A DNA stretch of 64,000 bases from JBCBSZ01 sp039818945 (lineage in GTDB: Bacteria; Actinomycetota; Acidimicrobiia; Acidimicrobiales; Poriferisodalaceae), in assembly GCA_039818945.1 (NCBI GenBank), contig JBCBSZ010000001.1, positions 1 through 64,000 on the forward strand, written 5' to 3'. The stretch's first letter is position 1. Each line of letters starts with the position of its first letter. Shown here piece after piece: positions 26,440-36,314 of this stretch. Position numbers and translations under genes: made by a program. The notes beneath the pieces were generated by a model, which was not told the origin of the DNA, ran no database searches, and saw only the letters and a program-made list of their open reading frames with translations.

Positions 26440-27629
26440 CACTCGAGCCCCACGCTGACGACGTCCTCCCACGAACCGCTCTCCCACGAACGCACGAGGG
26501 CGGCCTGCACGCTGACGTAGTCGACCGCCTCGGCGAAGCCCGGCTCGTGCTGCACGCCTCGGGCCATAGCGTTCAGGAACTGCAGGCACTCGATGACCTT
26601 GAGGTCCTCGTACCCGATGGCGTTGGCGTCGCCGGGCACGAAGTTGCCGTGGAAGGGGTAGCGGTCGCCGGCGTAGACCGTCGTGTAGCCGTCGTGGAGG
26701 TGGCCGCCCGACTCGGCCAGGAAGATCTGCATCTCGTTCATCGTCTCGAGGTTCCACATCACCGAGCCCTTGGTGCCGTAGAGCTCGAAGGCCATCTGGC
26801 TCTGCGGACCGACGATCGCCCGGCTCGCCTCGAACGAGCCGACCGAGCCGTTGGCGAAGCGGGCGAAGCACCCGGCGTAGTCCTCGTTGGTCACCGGGCC
26901 GGTCGGGTCGCCGGGCTCGCCCCGGTCGTAGTGGGTGCCCTCGCCCGGCTTCGGCAGCGGCCGTTCGGTGATGACCGTGTGCTCGAGCCCCACGACCGAC
27001 GAGATGGGGCCGTTGAGCATGTGCGCGAGGTCGATGCTGTGGCTGAGGATGTCGGAGCTGACGCCGTAGCCGGCACCGTCGTGCTCGAAGCGCCAGCTCA
27101 GCAGGCCCATCGGGTCGGAGCCGTACATCGAGAAGAACCGACCGCGGTAGTTGGTGATCTCGCCGAGCACGCCGTCGTCGACGAGCTGCTTGGCGTAGCG
27201 GACCAGCGGCGCCCAGCGATAGTTGTAGCCCACCCCGGTGATCACGCCAGCGGCCCGCGCCGCCTGCTCGGCTCGCGCCGTCTGCTCCGGCGTGCCGCCG
27301 ACCGGCTTCTCGCAGAACACGTGCTTGCCGGCCTTCGCCGCGGCGACGGACAGCTCCTCGTGGAGCATGTTGGGCGCGCACACGATGACCGCGTCGACGT
27401 CGGGATGCTCGATGGCGACACCCGGGTCGGTCGTCGACTCGCGGAAGCCGAACGAGCGCACCGCCTCGGCGCCGCGGGCCTCGACGTTGTCGCAGCAGAT
27501 CACCAGCTCGGGGTCGGCGAGCCGATCGGGGAAGAGCGACGGGATGCGGGCGTAGGAGCGACTGTGGGCCTGGCCCATCCAGCCGAACCCGATGACGGCG
27601 ATGCCGACGCGCGGCAGGTCAACGATCAC
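26439..27629 (-). CDS. Gfo/Idh/MocA-family dehydrogenase
   Basis: A 396-residue oxidoreductase. The Rossmann motif is VIGFGWMGQAHSRSY, the EKP motif is in FCEKPVGGT, and SDILSHSIDLAHMLNG holds the catalytic Asp/His region. It is about 60 residues longer than IolG and forms a distinct subgroup often found in sugar-catabolic operons of actinobacteria. Probable tasks are oxidation of another inositol isomer or of a glycoside-like substrate imported by the ABC system. The GTG at 27629 has cgagga about 10 nt upstream. It ends in a TGATG overlap with the SDR gene. Confidence 0.85.
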   Translation of the reverse strand: MIVDLPRVGIAVIGFGWMGQAHSRSYARIPSLFPDRLADPELVICCDNVEARGAEAVRSFGFRESTTDPGVAIEHPDVDAVIVCAPNMLHEELSVAAAKAGKHVFCEKPVGGTPEQTARAEQAARAAGVITGVGYNYRWAPLVRYAKQLVDDGVLGEITNYRGRFFSMYGSDPMGLLSWRFEHDGAGYGVSSDILSHSIDLAHMLNGPISSVVGLEHTVITERPLPKPGEGTHYDRGEPGDPTGPVTNEDYAGCFARFANGSVGSFEASRAIVGPQSQMAFELYGTKGSVMWNLETMNEMQIFLAESGGHLHDGYTTVYAGDRYPFHGNFVPGDANAIGYEDLKVIECLQFLNAMARGVQHEPGFAEAVDYVSVQAALVRSWESGSWEDVVSVGLE

Positions 27630-27645
27630 AGGGGCGGGTTCCTCG

Positions 27646-28563
27646 TCAGCCGTGGACGATCGACGCCGCGGTGCGGACCGCACCGGCGACGTCGCCGTCG
27701 GGGGGATACAGGAGGGTCCGTCCGACGGTGAGGCCGCGGACGTGAGGGACGGCCAGCGCCCGCTCCCAGGCAGCGTAGGCCGTCGCGGGATCGGGACCCG
27801 GCGCGCCACCGAGGATGAGCGCCGGCATGGTGGTGGCGGCCATGACCTGTTCGATGTCGTCGCTGGCCGGGAGCTTGAGCCAGGTGTGCGCCGACGTCGA
27901 GCCGAGGCCGCTCGCCACACCGACGCAGCGGATGAGGCGCTCGGTGTCGTCGACGACGTGGTGGCGACCGTGCTCGTCGGTGGCGTAGGGCAGGGGCTCC
28001 ACCATCGCCATGAGCTCCCGCTCGGCGAGCTCGGTGACGTAGCGGGCGCAGAGCTCGAGGGTGGCCGCGGTGCCCGGGTCGGTGTCGTGGATCCGGAGCA
28101 GCATCTTGCCGCCGTCGAGTCGGGCCGCGGCGATCGCCCCGGCGCTGTAGGCCGTGTGGCGGTCGTCGAGCTCCCAGGAGGAACCGGCAAGGCCGCCGCG
28201 GTTCATGGTGCCCACGACGACCTTGCCGTCGAGGACGCTCGCCCCGCCTGGGAGGGAACAGACGGCGAGCTCCTCGAGGATGTCCGCTGACGCCATGATC
28301 CCGTCGCACCCGGGATCGGCCAGCGTGATGATGAGACGACCGAGCAGGTCGCGGCGGTCGGCCATGGCGAGCGGGTCGCCGCCGACTGCGTTGGCGCCCC
28401 GGGCCGGATGGTCCGCGGCGATCAGGAACAGCCGGCCGTCGGCGGGCAGCAGCCCGTCGGGTCGCCGGCGCTCGACCAGGGCGCGGCGCAGCGAGGACGG
28501 GTCGTCGACCCGTCCTCGGAGCAGCTCGGCCCAGGCCTGATCGTCGAGGGGGGAGGGGACCAT
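27646..28563 (-). CDS. Cgl0158-type (beta/alpha)8-barrel aldolase-like protein
   Basis: A 305-residue barrel protein like the DeoC/LacD-related Cgl0158 proteins found in actinobacterial inositol clusters. Seen are LIAADHPARGANAVG, GVVVGTMNRGGLAG-like core strands (KVVVGTMNRGG), the Lys-bearing GGKMLLRIHDTD and LMAMVEPLPY, consistent with a Schiff-base aldolase. It may cleave 2-deoxy-5-keto-gluconate-6-phosphate, sharing or replacing the role of the LacD-like enzyme of the iolC unit. It lies 16 bases from the ABC ATPase stop and just before the Gfo/Idh gene, in the iolE operon. Confidence 0.8.
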   Translation of the reverse strand: MVPSPLDDQAWAELLRGRVDDPSSLRRALVERRRPDGLLPADGRLFLIAADHPARGANAVGGDPLAMADRRDLLGRLIITLADPGCDGIMASADILEELAVCSLPGGASVLDGKVVVGTMNRGGLAGSSWELDDRHTAYSAGAIAAARLDGGKMLLRIHDTDPGTAATLELCARYVTELAERELMAMVEPLPYATDEHGRHHVVDDTERLIRCVGVASGLGSTSAHTWLKLPASDDIEQVMAATTMPALILGGAPGPDPATAYAAWERALAVPHVRGLTVGRTLLYPPDGDVAGAVRTAASIVHG

Positions 28564-28578
28564 CGGCGTGGGACGGGC

Positions 28579-29378
<800 letters not shown>

Positions 29379-29382
<4 letters not shown>

Positions 29383-31331
29383 TTGCTCCCCCTCAGGTTC
29401 TCGGCCCGGGTCTTGATGAAGTTGTTGCCCACCGCGGCGAGCAGCAGGATCACGCCGAGGAACACGAACCGCCAGTCCGAGTTCCACAGCGCGGCGGGGA
29501 TGCCGACCTGGGTCATGGCCATGATCACAGCGCCGATCGCGGCGCCGAAGGCCGACCCGTAGCCGCCGGTCAGCAGGCTGCCGCCGACCACGGCGGCGAT
29601 GATGTACTCGAACTCCTCGCCGTCGCCGGTGCCGGCCTGGATGGTATTGAGGCGGAACGCCAGCAGCATGCCGACGAGCCAGGCGGCGCCCGACACGATC
29701 ATGAAGAGCTGCGTCTTGGTCCGGGCCGCCGGCACACCGACCTGGCGCGAGGCGGCCTTGTTGCCACCGACGGCGAAGGTCCAGCTGCCGAAGCGGGTCC
29801 GTCGCAGGACCCACACCGCCACGACGGCGGCGGCGAAGAACCAGAGGATCCGGACGCTGTACTGCGCCGGAGGGATGCCGGCCTCGATCTCCTCGTCGGT
29901 CGTGAACAGCAGCCGGATGGCGACGGCCACGACCGCGAGGAGCACACCGGTCGCGGCCATGGTGAGCCCCAGCCGGTCCGCGGCGTCGTCCGACCGGCGG
30001 CGCTGGCGGGCGAGCTGGTTGACGATCGCCCACGACGCCAGCAGCAGCGCGGCCACCAGCATGACCGTGAAGGCCTGGGTCCGGAACTTCGGGCTCCGGG
30101 ACTCGACCTGGACCATGAACGCCAGCCAGGTGACGACGCCGGCGATGACCACGATCACCGCCGAGCGGGTCAGGTTCGAGACGAACCGGGAGCGGAACGC
30201 GGCGATGGCCATGAACATGAGACCCGCGGCGCACAGGCCCACGAACAGGATGGCCCGCAGACCCTGCTCGCTCAGCAGCAGGAAGATGTCGTCCTCGCTG
30301 TTGGCGTTGAAGAGCCGGGCCATGATGACGCCGAGGACGCAGAGGCCCACGCCGATGGCGAGCGGCTGCACGACGTCCCGGTCGAGCCGGAGGGCACCGC
30401 GGTCGCCCTGCGCCTCGTAGCGCCACAGCGACCAACCGGCGAGGAACCCCACCACCCCGACGCCGAGCACGGCGGCCCACAGCGCCGTGTTGCCGTTGCC
30501 GTCGGTGTTGTGGAGCTGCAGGTAGCCGACCAGCGCCAGCACGGCACCGCCGCCGAGCACCGGGAGCCCGCCGGGGTTGAACGTCGCACGGCGCAGGAAC
30601 GACAGCTCGTGCACCGCGAGCACGACCAGCGTGATGCCGATGAGCGCCAGTGACGAGTACAGGAAGTCACGGGCCCCGAGCTGGTGGTCGTTGCGGCCGT
30701 GCGTGGCGGAGAAGATGACCCGCCAGAAGTCGTAGCCCGCGCCCTCGTCGATGCGGCCGACCTGGATCTGGTCGACGATGAGCTTCGAGAAGCCGAGCTT
30801 CACGCCCTTCAGGATGAAGAAGGTCGCGAGCGTCACGATGAAGCTCGGTAACCCCGTGCGTTCGACGAGCGTCCCGTTCATCCACCCGACGCCGAGCGCC
30901 ACGACCAGCGAGATCGGGAGGGCGAACCAGAGGTTCAATCCCGCGCCGCCGAGCTCGCCGACGTCCTTGACGAGGAGGATCACGAGGATCCCGGTGGCAC
31001 CGGTCATGGCGCCCGCGGACAGGTCGAACTCGCCGCCGATCATCAACATCGCGACCGCGACGGCCATGATGCCGAGCGTCGCGGAGACGTCGAGGATGTT
31101 CTGGGCACCACCTGCGGTGCCGAAGTTCCGGGTCACGGCCCAGAAGGCCAGCCACACGCTGATCGCACCGATGACGGCGCCGATCTCGGGCTGGGAGAGG
31201 AGCCGTTGGAACGGTCCTCGGTGTGTCAGTCGTTCGTCTTCGCCGGTGTCGGCCGATGCCGCAGCACCGTCGGTGACGGTCCCCTCTGCTGCGGCGTCGG
31301 TGTCGACGGGCGTCTCGGTTGCCTCGCTCAC
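29379..31331 (-). CDS. ABC sugar permease, enlarged RbsC/FrcC type
   Basis: A 650-residue permease, nearly twice the usual 320-400. Residues 1-50 are a cytoplasmic acidic tail. The N-terminal half is normal: MIGGEFDLSAGAMTGATG (about 97-114) and GLPSFIVTLATFFILKG (about 160-176). The C-terminal half resumes at GSWTFAVGGNKAASRQVG (about 515-532) and ends with SLLTGGYGSAFGAAIGAV. Between them, about 225-480, there are some eight extra hydrophobic segments not expected in the family. The GTG start at 31331 lies beyond two tandem hairpins that separate it from the binding-protein gene. Partner of the single-domain ATPase; probable substrate inositol. Confidence 0.88.
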
Positions 31332-31378
31332 GAGGTTGGTCCCCCCACGGTGTTCGTCTCGTCCCCTCGGTGCCGGAA

Positions 31379-31417
31379 CCCGGGGCGCCGGACCGGATCT
31401 CGATCCGGCGCCCCGGG
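31379..31417 (-). terminator. intercistronic hairpin with 14-bp stem
   Basis: CCCGGGGCGCCGGA and its exact complement enclose an 11-nt loop in the gap between the binding-protein and permease genes. There is no T-tract. It probably reduces read-through or protects the binding-protein mRNA 3' end, giving more binding protein than permease. Confidence 0.65.
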
Positions 31418-31440
31418 TGGGCGATCACATGATCGCCCAC
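31417..31440 (-). terminator. second intercistronic hairpin, 11-bp stem
   Basis: GTGGGCGATCA-CA-TGATCGCCCAC directly abuts the larger hairpin, 24 bases after the binding-protein stop. Together they form a tandem structure inside the operon. A 2-nt loop would open to 4 or more nt in RNA. As a DNA palindrome it could also be a protein site. Confidence 0.55.
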
Positions 31441-31464
31441 CGGCTCGTCACGTGCGCCGGAAGC

Positions 31465-32577
31465 TCAGCGGGTGCCCTCGGACACCAGTCGAGCGACGTC
31501 GGCTGCGTTGTCCGGGGTCACGAAGCCCGGGCCGGTCAGCACCGGCAGGCCACCGCCGGCGGTGTTCTGGTTGGTGGCCTGGAGGAACATCAGGATCACC
31601 GGCAGGTAGCCCTGCAGGTACTGCTGCTGGTCCACGGTGAAGTCGATGTCACCGGCGTCGATGGCGTCGATGATCTCCGGGGTGATGTCGAAGCCGCCGA
31701 TGAACAGGTCCTTGCCCAGGTCCTGCGACGCGCGCAGGGCCGACACGGCGACGACCGGACCGGTGCCGAGGACGGCGTCGATCGTGTCGTCGGCCGCCAG
31801 GAGGGCGTTGATGCCCGCCTGCTGCTCGGTCTGGTCGGCGTCGAGACCGACGAACTGGGTCGTGACCTCCCCCTCGAAGGTCTCCTCGAGACCGGCGCAG
31901 CGCTCCTCGAGACCGACGTTGCTCTGCTCCTGGAAGGCGCACAGCACGTGGGTCGCCCCGAGGGAGTTGAACCGCTCACCGGCGCCCTGGCCGGCCACCG
32001 TCTCGGTCTGACCGATGTGGGTGACCGCACCGATGTCGCGGTACTGGTTCACACCGGAGTTCAGCGTGTAGACGGGGATGCCGGCGGCCACGGCCTGCTC
32101 CAGCGCCGGGGCGACGGCGTCGGGGCTGGCCAGCGAGGCGGCGATGCCGTCGGAACCGGCGGCGATGGCGGCCTCGATGTCGGACACCTGCTGCTCGGGC
32201 GTGTTGTTCGACGGGAGCCACACGAGCTCGACACCCACGGCCGCCGCCGCGTCCTCGGCACCGCGCTTGACGACCGACCAGAACGGCCCGTCGTCGGAGT
32301 GGGTCGCCATGTGGAAGGTGAGGTCGGAGCCCTGGGTCAGATCGACCTCGTCGTCGCCCTCGTCGCCACCGTCGGCCTCGGTGTCGGCCTCGGTGGTCTC
32401 CACCTCCTCGTCACCGCCGTCGTCACCGTCGTCACCACCGTCGTCGGCCGCAGCCTCGGTGGTGTCGGCGGAGCCGTCGTCGCCGTCGTCACCTCCATCG
32501 TCGTTCGAGTTGCCGCACGCCGCTGCGAAGAGCGCCAGTGCGAAGAAGAGAGCCAGGAGGCTCTTGAGGTTTCTCAT
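31465..32577 (-). CDS. sugar/inositol ABC transporter substrate-binding lipoprotein
   Basis: A 370-residue periplasmic-binding-like lipoprotein. MRNLKSLLALFFALALFAAAC is a lipoprotein signal; a very acidic linker of about 55 residues (Asp/Glu/Gly/Thr) tethers the domain to the membrane. The RbsB-like fold shows HMATHSDDGPFWSVVKRGAE, PEQQVSDIEAAIAAGSDGIA, VYTLNSGVN and DFTVDQQQYLQGYLPV, as in ribose/inositol/fructose-type proteins. The ATG at 32577 has a gggggag site 8 nt upstream. First transporter gene, 41 bases after iolE; an inositol ligand is inferred from the operon. Confidence 0.92.
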   Translation of the reverse strand: MRNLKSLLALFFALALFAAACGNSNDDGGDDGDDGSADTTEAAADDGGDDGDDGGDEEVETTEADTEADGGDEGDDEVDLTQGSDLTFHMATHSDDGPFWSVVKRGAEDAAAAVGVELVWLPSNNTPEQQVSDIEAAIAAGSDGIAASLASPDAVAPALEQAVAAGIPVYTLNSGVNQYRDIGAVTHIGQTETVAGQGAGERFNSLGATHVLCAFQEQSNVGLEERCAGLEETFEGEVTTQFVGLDADQTEQQAGINALLAADDTIDAVLGTGPVVAVSALRASQDLGKDLFIGGFDITPEIIDAIDAGDIDFTVDQQQYLQGYLPVILMFLQATNQNTAGGGLPVLTGPGFVTPDNAADVARLVSEGTR

Positions 32578-32618
32578 CGGGTGTACTCCCCCTCGTTGCC
32601 AGGTACAGCGGCGCGGCG

Positions 32619-33566
32619 TCATCGATGTGACGCCGACGCCGGGTCCGATGCGTCGGTGCCGCGCAGGGCGGCGTCGACCCGTCGGAGATACGCGACGCTG
32701 ATGGCAACGTCGCGAACGGGGCCCTCACCGGGGCCCGGGGGCCCGTCGGTGATGGCGCAGTCCTGCTCGATGACGTAGTGGCCGGTGAAGCCGGCCGTCT
32801 CGAGCTGTCGAACGATGTCGTCGATCGGGAGGTCGCCCTCCCCCAGTGCCGGGAACAGCCCGGCCTGGACGGCCTCCATCAGCGTCAGCTCGCCGGCGTT
32901 GAGGCGGGCGGCGACGCCGTGGCGGGTGTCCTTGAGGTGGACCAGGCCGACCCGGTCGGCGTGGTCGATCGCGAAGCGCAGCGGATCACAGCCGCCGACC
33001 GCCATGTGGCCGGTGTCGAGGACGAAGGACACCGGGCTCATCGACAGGAGCCGGTCGATCTCGTCCGCGGTCTCGATGACGCAGCCGACGTGCTCGTGCA
33101 CGACCTGCACCAGCCCGTGCTCGGCGCAGATCTCCTCGACCTCGGCGATCATCGCCACGAGGTGGTCCCACTCGGCGTCGCGGTAGGGCCGGCGCGGCGC
33201 CCAGTCGGCCGAGGTGACCGGGGCGGTGTTGAAGTAGCGGGCGCCGTTGTCCCGGAGCAGCCGGGCGGCCTCGACGGCCTCCGCTCGGGCCGTGTCGGCC
33301 TGCGCGGGATCGTGGAGCACGAGCGGGATGAAGGCGGCGAGCAGCTCGAGGTCGTGCTCGGCGAGCAGCGGCTGCAGCTCGTCGGTGCGCTCGGGGAGCC
33401 AACCGGCGGACCCGAGCTCGGTGGCGCCGAAGCCGAGCTCGTGCATCTCGGCCAGCACCCGGTCGGGGGCGAGCTGATGCCCCCAGCCCGGCACCTCGCA
33501 GACCCCCCACGAGATCGGCGCGGTGGCGACTCGGCGGAGGAAGCTCGACTCGGTGGCGGTGTGCAT
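32619..33566 (-). CDS. iolE: inosose dehydratase (2-keto-myo-inositol dehydratase)
   Basis: A 315-residue xylose-isomerase-like TIM barrel. It removes water from scyllo-inosose to give the diketone used by IolD. The start APISWGVCEVPGWGHQLAPD matches the IolE signature, as do VVHEHVGCVIET (metal-binding Glu/His), SFVLDTGHMAVGG (Asp, His) and HYVIEQDC near the end (last metal Glu). First gene of the ten-gene minus-strand operon, starting 41 bases downstream of operator O2. Some family members are annotated as general sugar phosphate isomerases, but the context makes IolE the best call. Confidence 0.9.
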   Translation of the reverse strand: MHTATESSFLRRVATAPISWGVCEVPGWGHQLAPDRVLAEMHELGFGATELGSAGWLPERTDELQPLLAEHDLELLAAFIPLVLHDPAQADTARAEAVEAARLLRDNGARYFNTAPVTSADWAPRRPYRDAEWDHLVAMIAEVEEICAEHGLVQVVHEHVGCVIETADEIDRLLSMSPVSFVLDTGHMAVGGCDPLRFAIDHADRVGLVHLKDTRHGVAARLNAGELTLMEAVQAGLFPALGEGDLPIDDIVRQLETAGFTGHYVIEQDCAITDGPPGPGEGPVRDVAISVAYLRRVDAALRGTDASDPASASHR

Positions 33567-33606
33567 CGTGAGCAGGGCCGATCTGCCTGGTGGCGAGGGT
33601 CGACGA

Positions 33607-33622
33607 CTTGGAGCGCTCCAAG
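33607..33622. promoter_or_regulatory. iol operator O2 before iolE
   Basis: Perfect palindrome CTTGGAGCGCTCCAAG, identical to the cores of O1 and O3. It lies 13 nt below the iolE -10 box, covering the start of transcription. Its centre is 82 bp from that of O3, so one LacI tetramer could bridge both. Confidence 0.85.
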
Positions 33623-33635
33623 CGAAGCGGGGGAA

Positions 33636-33663
33636 ACCCTAGGCGAACAGACGCCGCTGTCAA
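33636..33663 (-). promoter_or_regulatory. iolE promoter, TTGACA-N16-TAGGGT
   Basis: On the minus strand TTGACA (33663-33658), a 16-base spacer and TAGGGT (33641-33636). The hexamers and spacing are the same as for iolC. It should drive the long iolE-to-iolD operon. Confidence 0.75.
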
Positions 33664-33688
33664 GTGAACCGGAGATGGACCCGGTCGA

Positions 33689-33704
33689 CTTGGAGCGCTC
33701 CAAG
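33689..33704. promoter_or_regulatory. iol operator O3 before the LacI gene
   Basis: Perfect palindrome CTTGGAGCGCTCCAAG. It ends 3 nt before the TACGGT -10 box of the LacI gene, so it lies in the -35/-10 interval and would give autorepression of the regulator-iolA-oxygenase operon. Confidence 0.85.
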
Positions 33705-33707
33705 CCC

Positions 33708-33713
33708 TACGGT
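33708..33713 (+). promoter_or_regulatory. TAnnnT -10 box, leaderless promoter of the LacI gene
   Basis: TACGGT is followed after 7 nt by the GTG at 33721. No Shine-Dalgarno is present. This fixes the start although the frame stays open further upstream through the operator. Confidence 0.6.
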
Positions 33714-33720
33714 GATCTGC

Positions 33721-34794
33721 GTGGCCACCTCGACGACGGGCTCGGCGCCCGAGCCCCGACGACCTCCGACGATGGAGGACGTGGCGGCGGCCGCCGGGGT
33801 GTCCCGAGCGCTGGTCTCGCTGGTCATGCGGGGCGAGTCGAACGTCAGCGAGAAGCGGCGCGCCGCCGTGCTCGCCGCCGCGAAGGAGCTCGGCTACCGG
33901 CCCAACGCGGCCGCCCGCAGCCTCGCCGAGCAGCGCTCGAACACGATCGGGGTCGTGCTCGACGATCTCCACAACGTCTTCTTCGCCGACGTCGTCGACG
34001 GCATCCACGACGTCGCCGACGCCGCCTGCTACCGGCTCCTCCTCAACACCGCCTGGCGCAAGAAGGCCGACGAGCGTCAGGCGATCGAGGCGTTCCTCGA
34101 GTACCGCGTCGACGCCATCATCGTGCTCGGCGCCCGGACCTCCCCCGAGATCATCGCCGGAGCCGACGCGGAGGTGCCCGTCGTGAGCATCAGCGTCGTG
34201 GTCGACGGCGTCGACTCGGTCGTCAACGACGACCAGCGCGGCGCCGAGCTCGTCGTCAACCACCTCGTGTCGCTCGGCCACACCGACATCGTCCACGTCG
34301 ACGGCGGCGACGGCGGTGGTGCGGAGCTGCGGCGGGCGGGCTTCGTCGCCGCCATCGAGCGGCACGGGCTCGAGCCCCGCGTCATCGGCGGCGACTACAG
34401 CGAGCAGGCCGGCGTCGACGCGATCGAGCTGCTCCTCGCCGCCCGCGCCATGCCCACCGCGATCTTCGCCGCCAACGACGTCATGGCGGTCACCGCGCTC
34501 GATCGGCTCCAGGACGCCGATCTCCGCGTGCCCGAGGACGTGAACGTCGTCGGCTACGACAACACCTCGATGGCGGCGCTCCGCCACATCTCCCTCACGA
34601 CGGTCAACCAGCCCCGCGTCGACATGGGTCGGCGCGCCGCCGAGCGGGTCATCGAGCGACTCGAGGACCGTCGCCTCGAACCACTGACCCACGTCGTCGA
34701 GCCCGAGCTCATCGTCCGGTCCACCTCGGGCCCCGCGCCGGCCGTCCGCCTGGCCGCTGCGGCCGAACGTCACCCACGGGGGAACCACCCATGA
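33721..34794 (+). CDS. LacI-family repressor of the iol regulon
   Basis: A 357-residue LacI regulator. The HTH (about 17-40) reads TMEDVAAAAGVSRALVSLVM, followed by the hinge helix region YRPNAAARSLAEQRSNTIGVV that contacts the central CG of the operator, then the periplasmic-binding-like effector domain with FAANDVMAVTALDRL and VVGYDNTSMAAL. The GTG at 33721 directly follows a TACGGT box, so the mRNA is probably leaderless. An identical palindrome occurs before this gene, iolE and iolC, so it should repress all three units; the effector is likely an inositol intermediate. Its stop overlaps iolA (ATGA). Confidence 0.9.
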   Translation: MATSTTGSAPEPRRPPTMEDVAAAAGVSRALVSLVMRGESNVSEKRRAAVLAAAKELGYRPNAAARSLAEQRSNTIGVVLDDLHNVFFADVVDGIHDVADAACYRLLLNTAWRKKADERQAIEAFLEYRVDAIIVLGARTSPEIIAGADAEVPVVSISVVVDGVDSVVNDDQRGAELVVNHLVSLGHTDIVHVDGGDGGGAELRRAGFVAAIERHGLEPRVIGGDYSEQAGVDAIELLLAARAMPTAIFAANDVMAVTALDRLQDADLRVPEDVNVVGYDNTSMAALRHISLTTVNQPRVDMGRRAAERVIERLEDRRLEPLTHVVEPELIVRSTSGPAPAVRLAAAAERHPRGNHP

Positions 34795-36314
34795 ACGACC
34801 TCACCCACTGGATCGACGGCGCCCGCGTCGACGGCGTCGGCACCCGAACCGCTCCGGTGTTCGACCCGGCGACCGGCGCGCAGACCGGCGCCGTCCGCCT
34901 CGCCGCGCCGACCGACGTCGACCGTGCGGTCGCCAGCGCGGCCACCGCGTTCGAGACGTGGCGCGACGTGCCGCTCGGCCGCCGCGTCGACGTCCTCTTC
35001 CGCTACCGCGAGCTCGTCGACCGCCACCGGGCCGACCTCGCCCGCCTGATCTCGGCCGAGCACGGCAAGGTCTACGCCGACGCGCTGGGCGAGGTGCAGC
35101 GCGGGCTCGAGGTGATCGAGTTCGCCTGCGGCATCCCGAGCCTCCTCAAGGGCGAGGTGACCCCCGACGTCGCCACCTCCGTCGACGCCTACAGCCTGCG
35201 CCAGCCGCTCGGGGTCGTGGCCGGCATCACCCCGTTCAACTTCCCGGTGATGGTCCCGATGTGGATGTACCCGATGGCCATCGCCTGCGGGAACACGTTC
35301 GTGCTCAAGCCCTCCGAGCGGGACCCGTCCCCGTCGCTCCTGGCCGCCGAGCTGTTCTCCGAGGCCGGGTTGCCCGACGGGGTGCTCAACGTCGTCCAGG
35401 GCGACGCCGAGGCGGTGAACCTGCTGCTCGAGCACCCCACGATCGAGGCGGTGAGCTTCGTCGGCTCGACGCCGATCGCCAAGCACATCTACGAGGCCGC
35501 CACCCGCGCCGGCAAGCGGGTGCAGGCCCTCGGCGGGGCGAAGAACCACATGGTCGTGCTGCCCGACGCCGACCTCGACGCGACCGCCGACGCCGCGGTC
35601 AGCGCCGGCTACGGCTCGGCGGGCGAGCGGTGCATGGCCATCTCGGTGGTCGTGGCCGTCGGCGACGTCGGCGACCGGCTCGTGCCGGCCATCGCCGAGC
35701 GGACCCGTGCGCTCGACATCGGACCCGGGCTGCGCGATCCCGACGACCCGTCGAAGAGTCCCGACATGGGTGCGCTGGTCACCGGGGTCCACCGCGACCG
35801 GGTGACCGGGTACGTCGACTTCGGCGTCGAGGAGGGGGCCGAGCTCGTCGTCGACGGGCGCGGGCTCACCGTCGACGGCCACCCGGACGGCTTCTGGCTC
35901 GGACCCTGCCTGTTCGACCGGGTGACGACCGACATGAAGATCTACGCCGACGAGATCTTCGGTCCGGTGCTGTGCGTCGTGCGGGTCGACTCCTACGACG
36001 AGGCGATGGCCGTCGTCAACGGCAACCCCTACGGCAACGGCACGGCGATCTTCACCCGCGACGGCGGCGCAGCCCGCGCCTTCCAGCGCGACGTCACGGC
36101 CGGCATGGTCGGCATCAACGTCCCGATCCCGGTGCCGGTCGCCTTCCACTCCTTCGGCGGCTGGAAGGACTCGCTCTTCGGCGACACCCACGTGTACGGC
36201 CCCGAGGGCGTCCACTTCTACACCCGCTACAAGGCGGTCACGGCCAGGTGGGCCCCGCCGTCGTCGACGACCGGCACCGGCGTCGACCTGAACTTCCCGG
36301 GGGCCGGATCGTGA
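34791..36314 (+). CDS. iolA: methylmalonate-semialdehyde dehydrogenase (acylating)
   Basis: A 507-residue CoA-acylating aldehyde dehydrogenase (MmsA/IolA). It converts malonate semialdehyde from inositol to acetyl-CoA, and also acts in valine breakdown in many bacteria. Seen are GITPFNFPVMVPMWMYPMA and LKPSERDPS (cofactor), FVGSTPIAKHIYE, and the catalytic C281 in GSAGERCMAIS; the family-typical GAKNHMVVLPDAD is intact. The ATG overlaps the LacI stop, and its stop overlaps the oxygenase GTG. Being in the regulator operon ties its expression to inositol. Confidence 0.92.
   Translation: MNDLTHWIDGARVDGVGTRTAPVFDPATGAQTGAVRLAAPTDVDRAVASAATAFETWRDVPLGRRVDVLFRYRELVDRHRADLARLISAEHGKVYADALGEVQRGLEVIEFACGIPSLLKGEVTPDVATSVDAYSLRQPLGVVAGITPFNFPVMVPMWMYPMAIACGNTFVLKPSERDPSPSLLAAELFSEAGLPDGVLNVVQGDAEAVNLLLEHPTIEAVSFVGSTPIAKHIYEAATRAGKRVQALGGAKNHMVVLPDADLDATADAAVSAGYGSAGERCMAISVVVAVGDVGDRLVPAIAERTRALDIGPGLRDPDDPSKSPDMGALVTGVHRDRVTGYVDFGVEEGAELVVDGRGLTVDGHPDGFWLGPCLFDRVTTDMKIYADEIFGPVLCVVRVDSYDEAMAVVNGNPYGNGTAIFTRDGGAARAFQRDVTAGMVGINVPIPVPVAFHSFGGWKDSLFGDTHVYGPEGVHFYTRYKAVTARWAPPSSTTGTGVDLNFPGAGS

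Noticed and set aside
33664..33720. Upstream extension of the LacI gene through the operator
   Set aside because: The frame is open, but the operator and the TACGGT -10 box lie inside it; the GTG at 33721 is placed right for a leaderless start and family HTH position.
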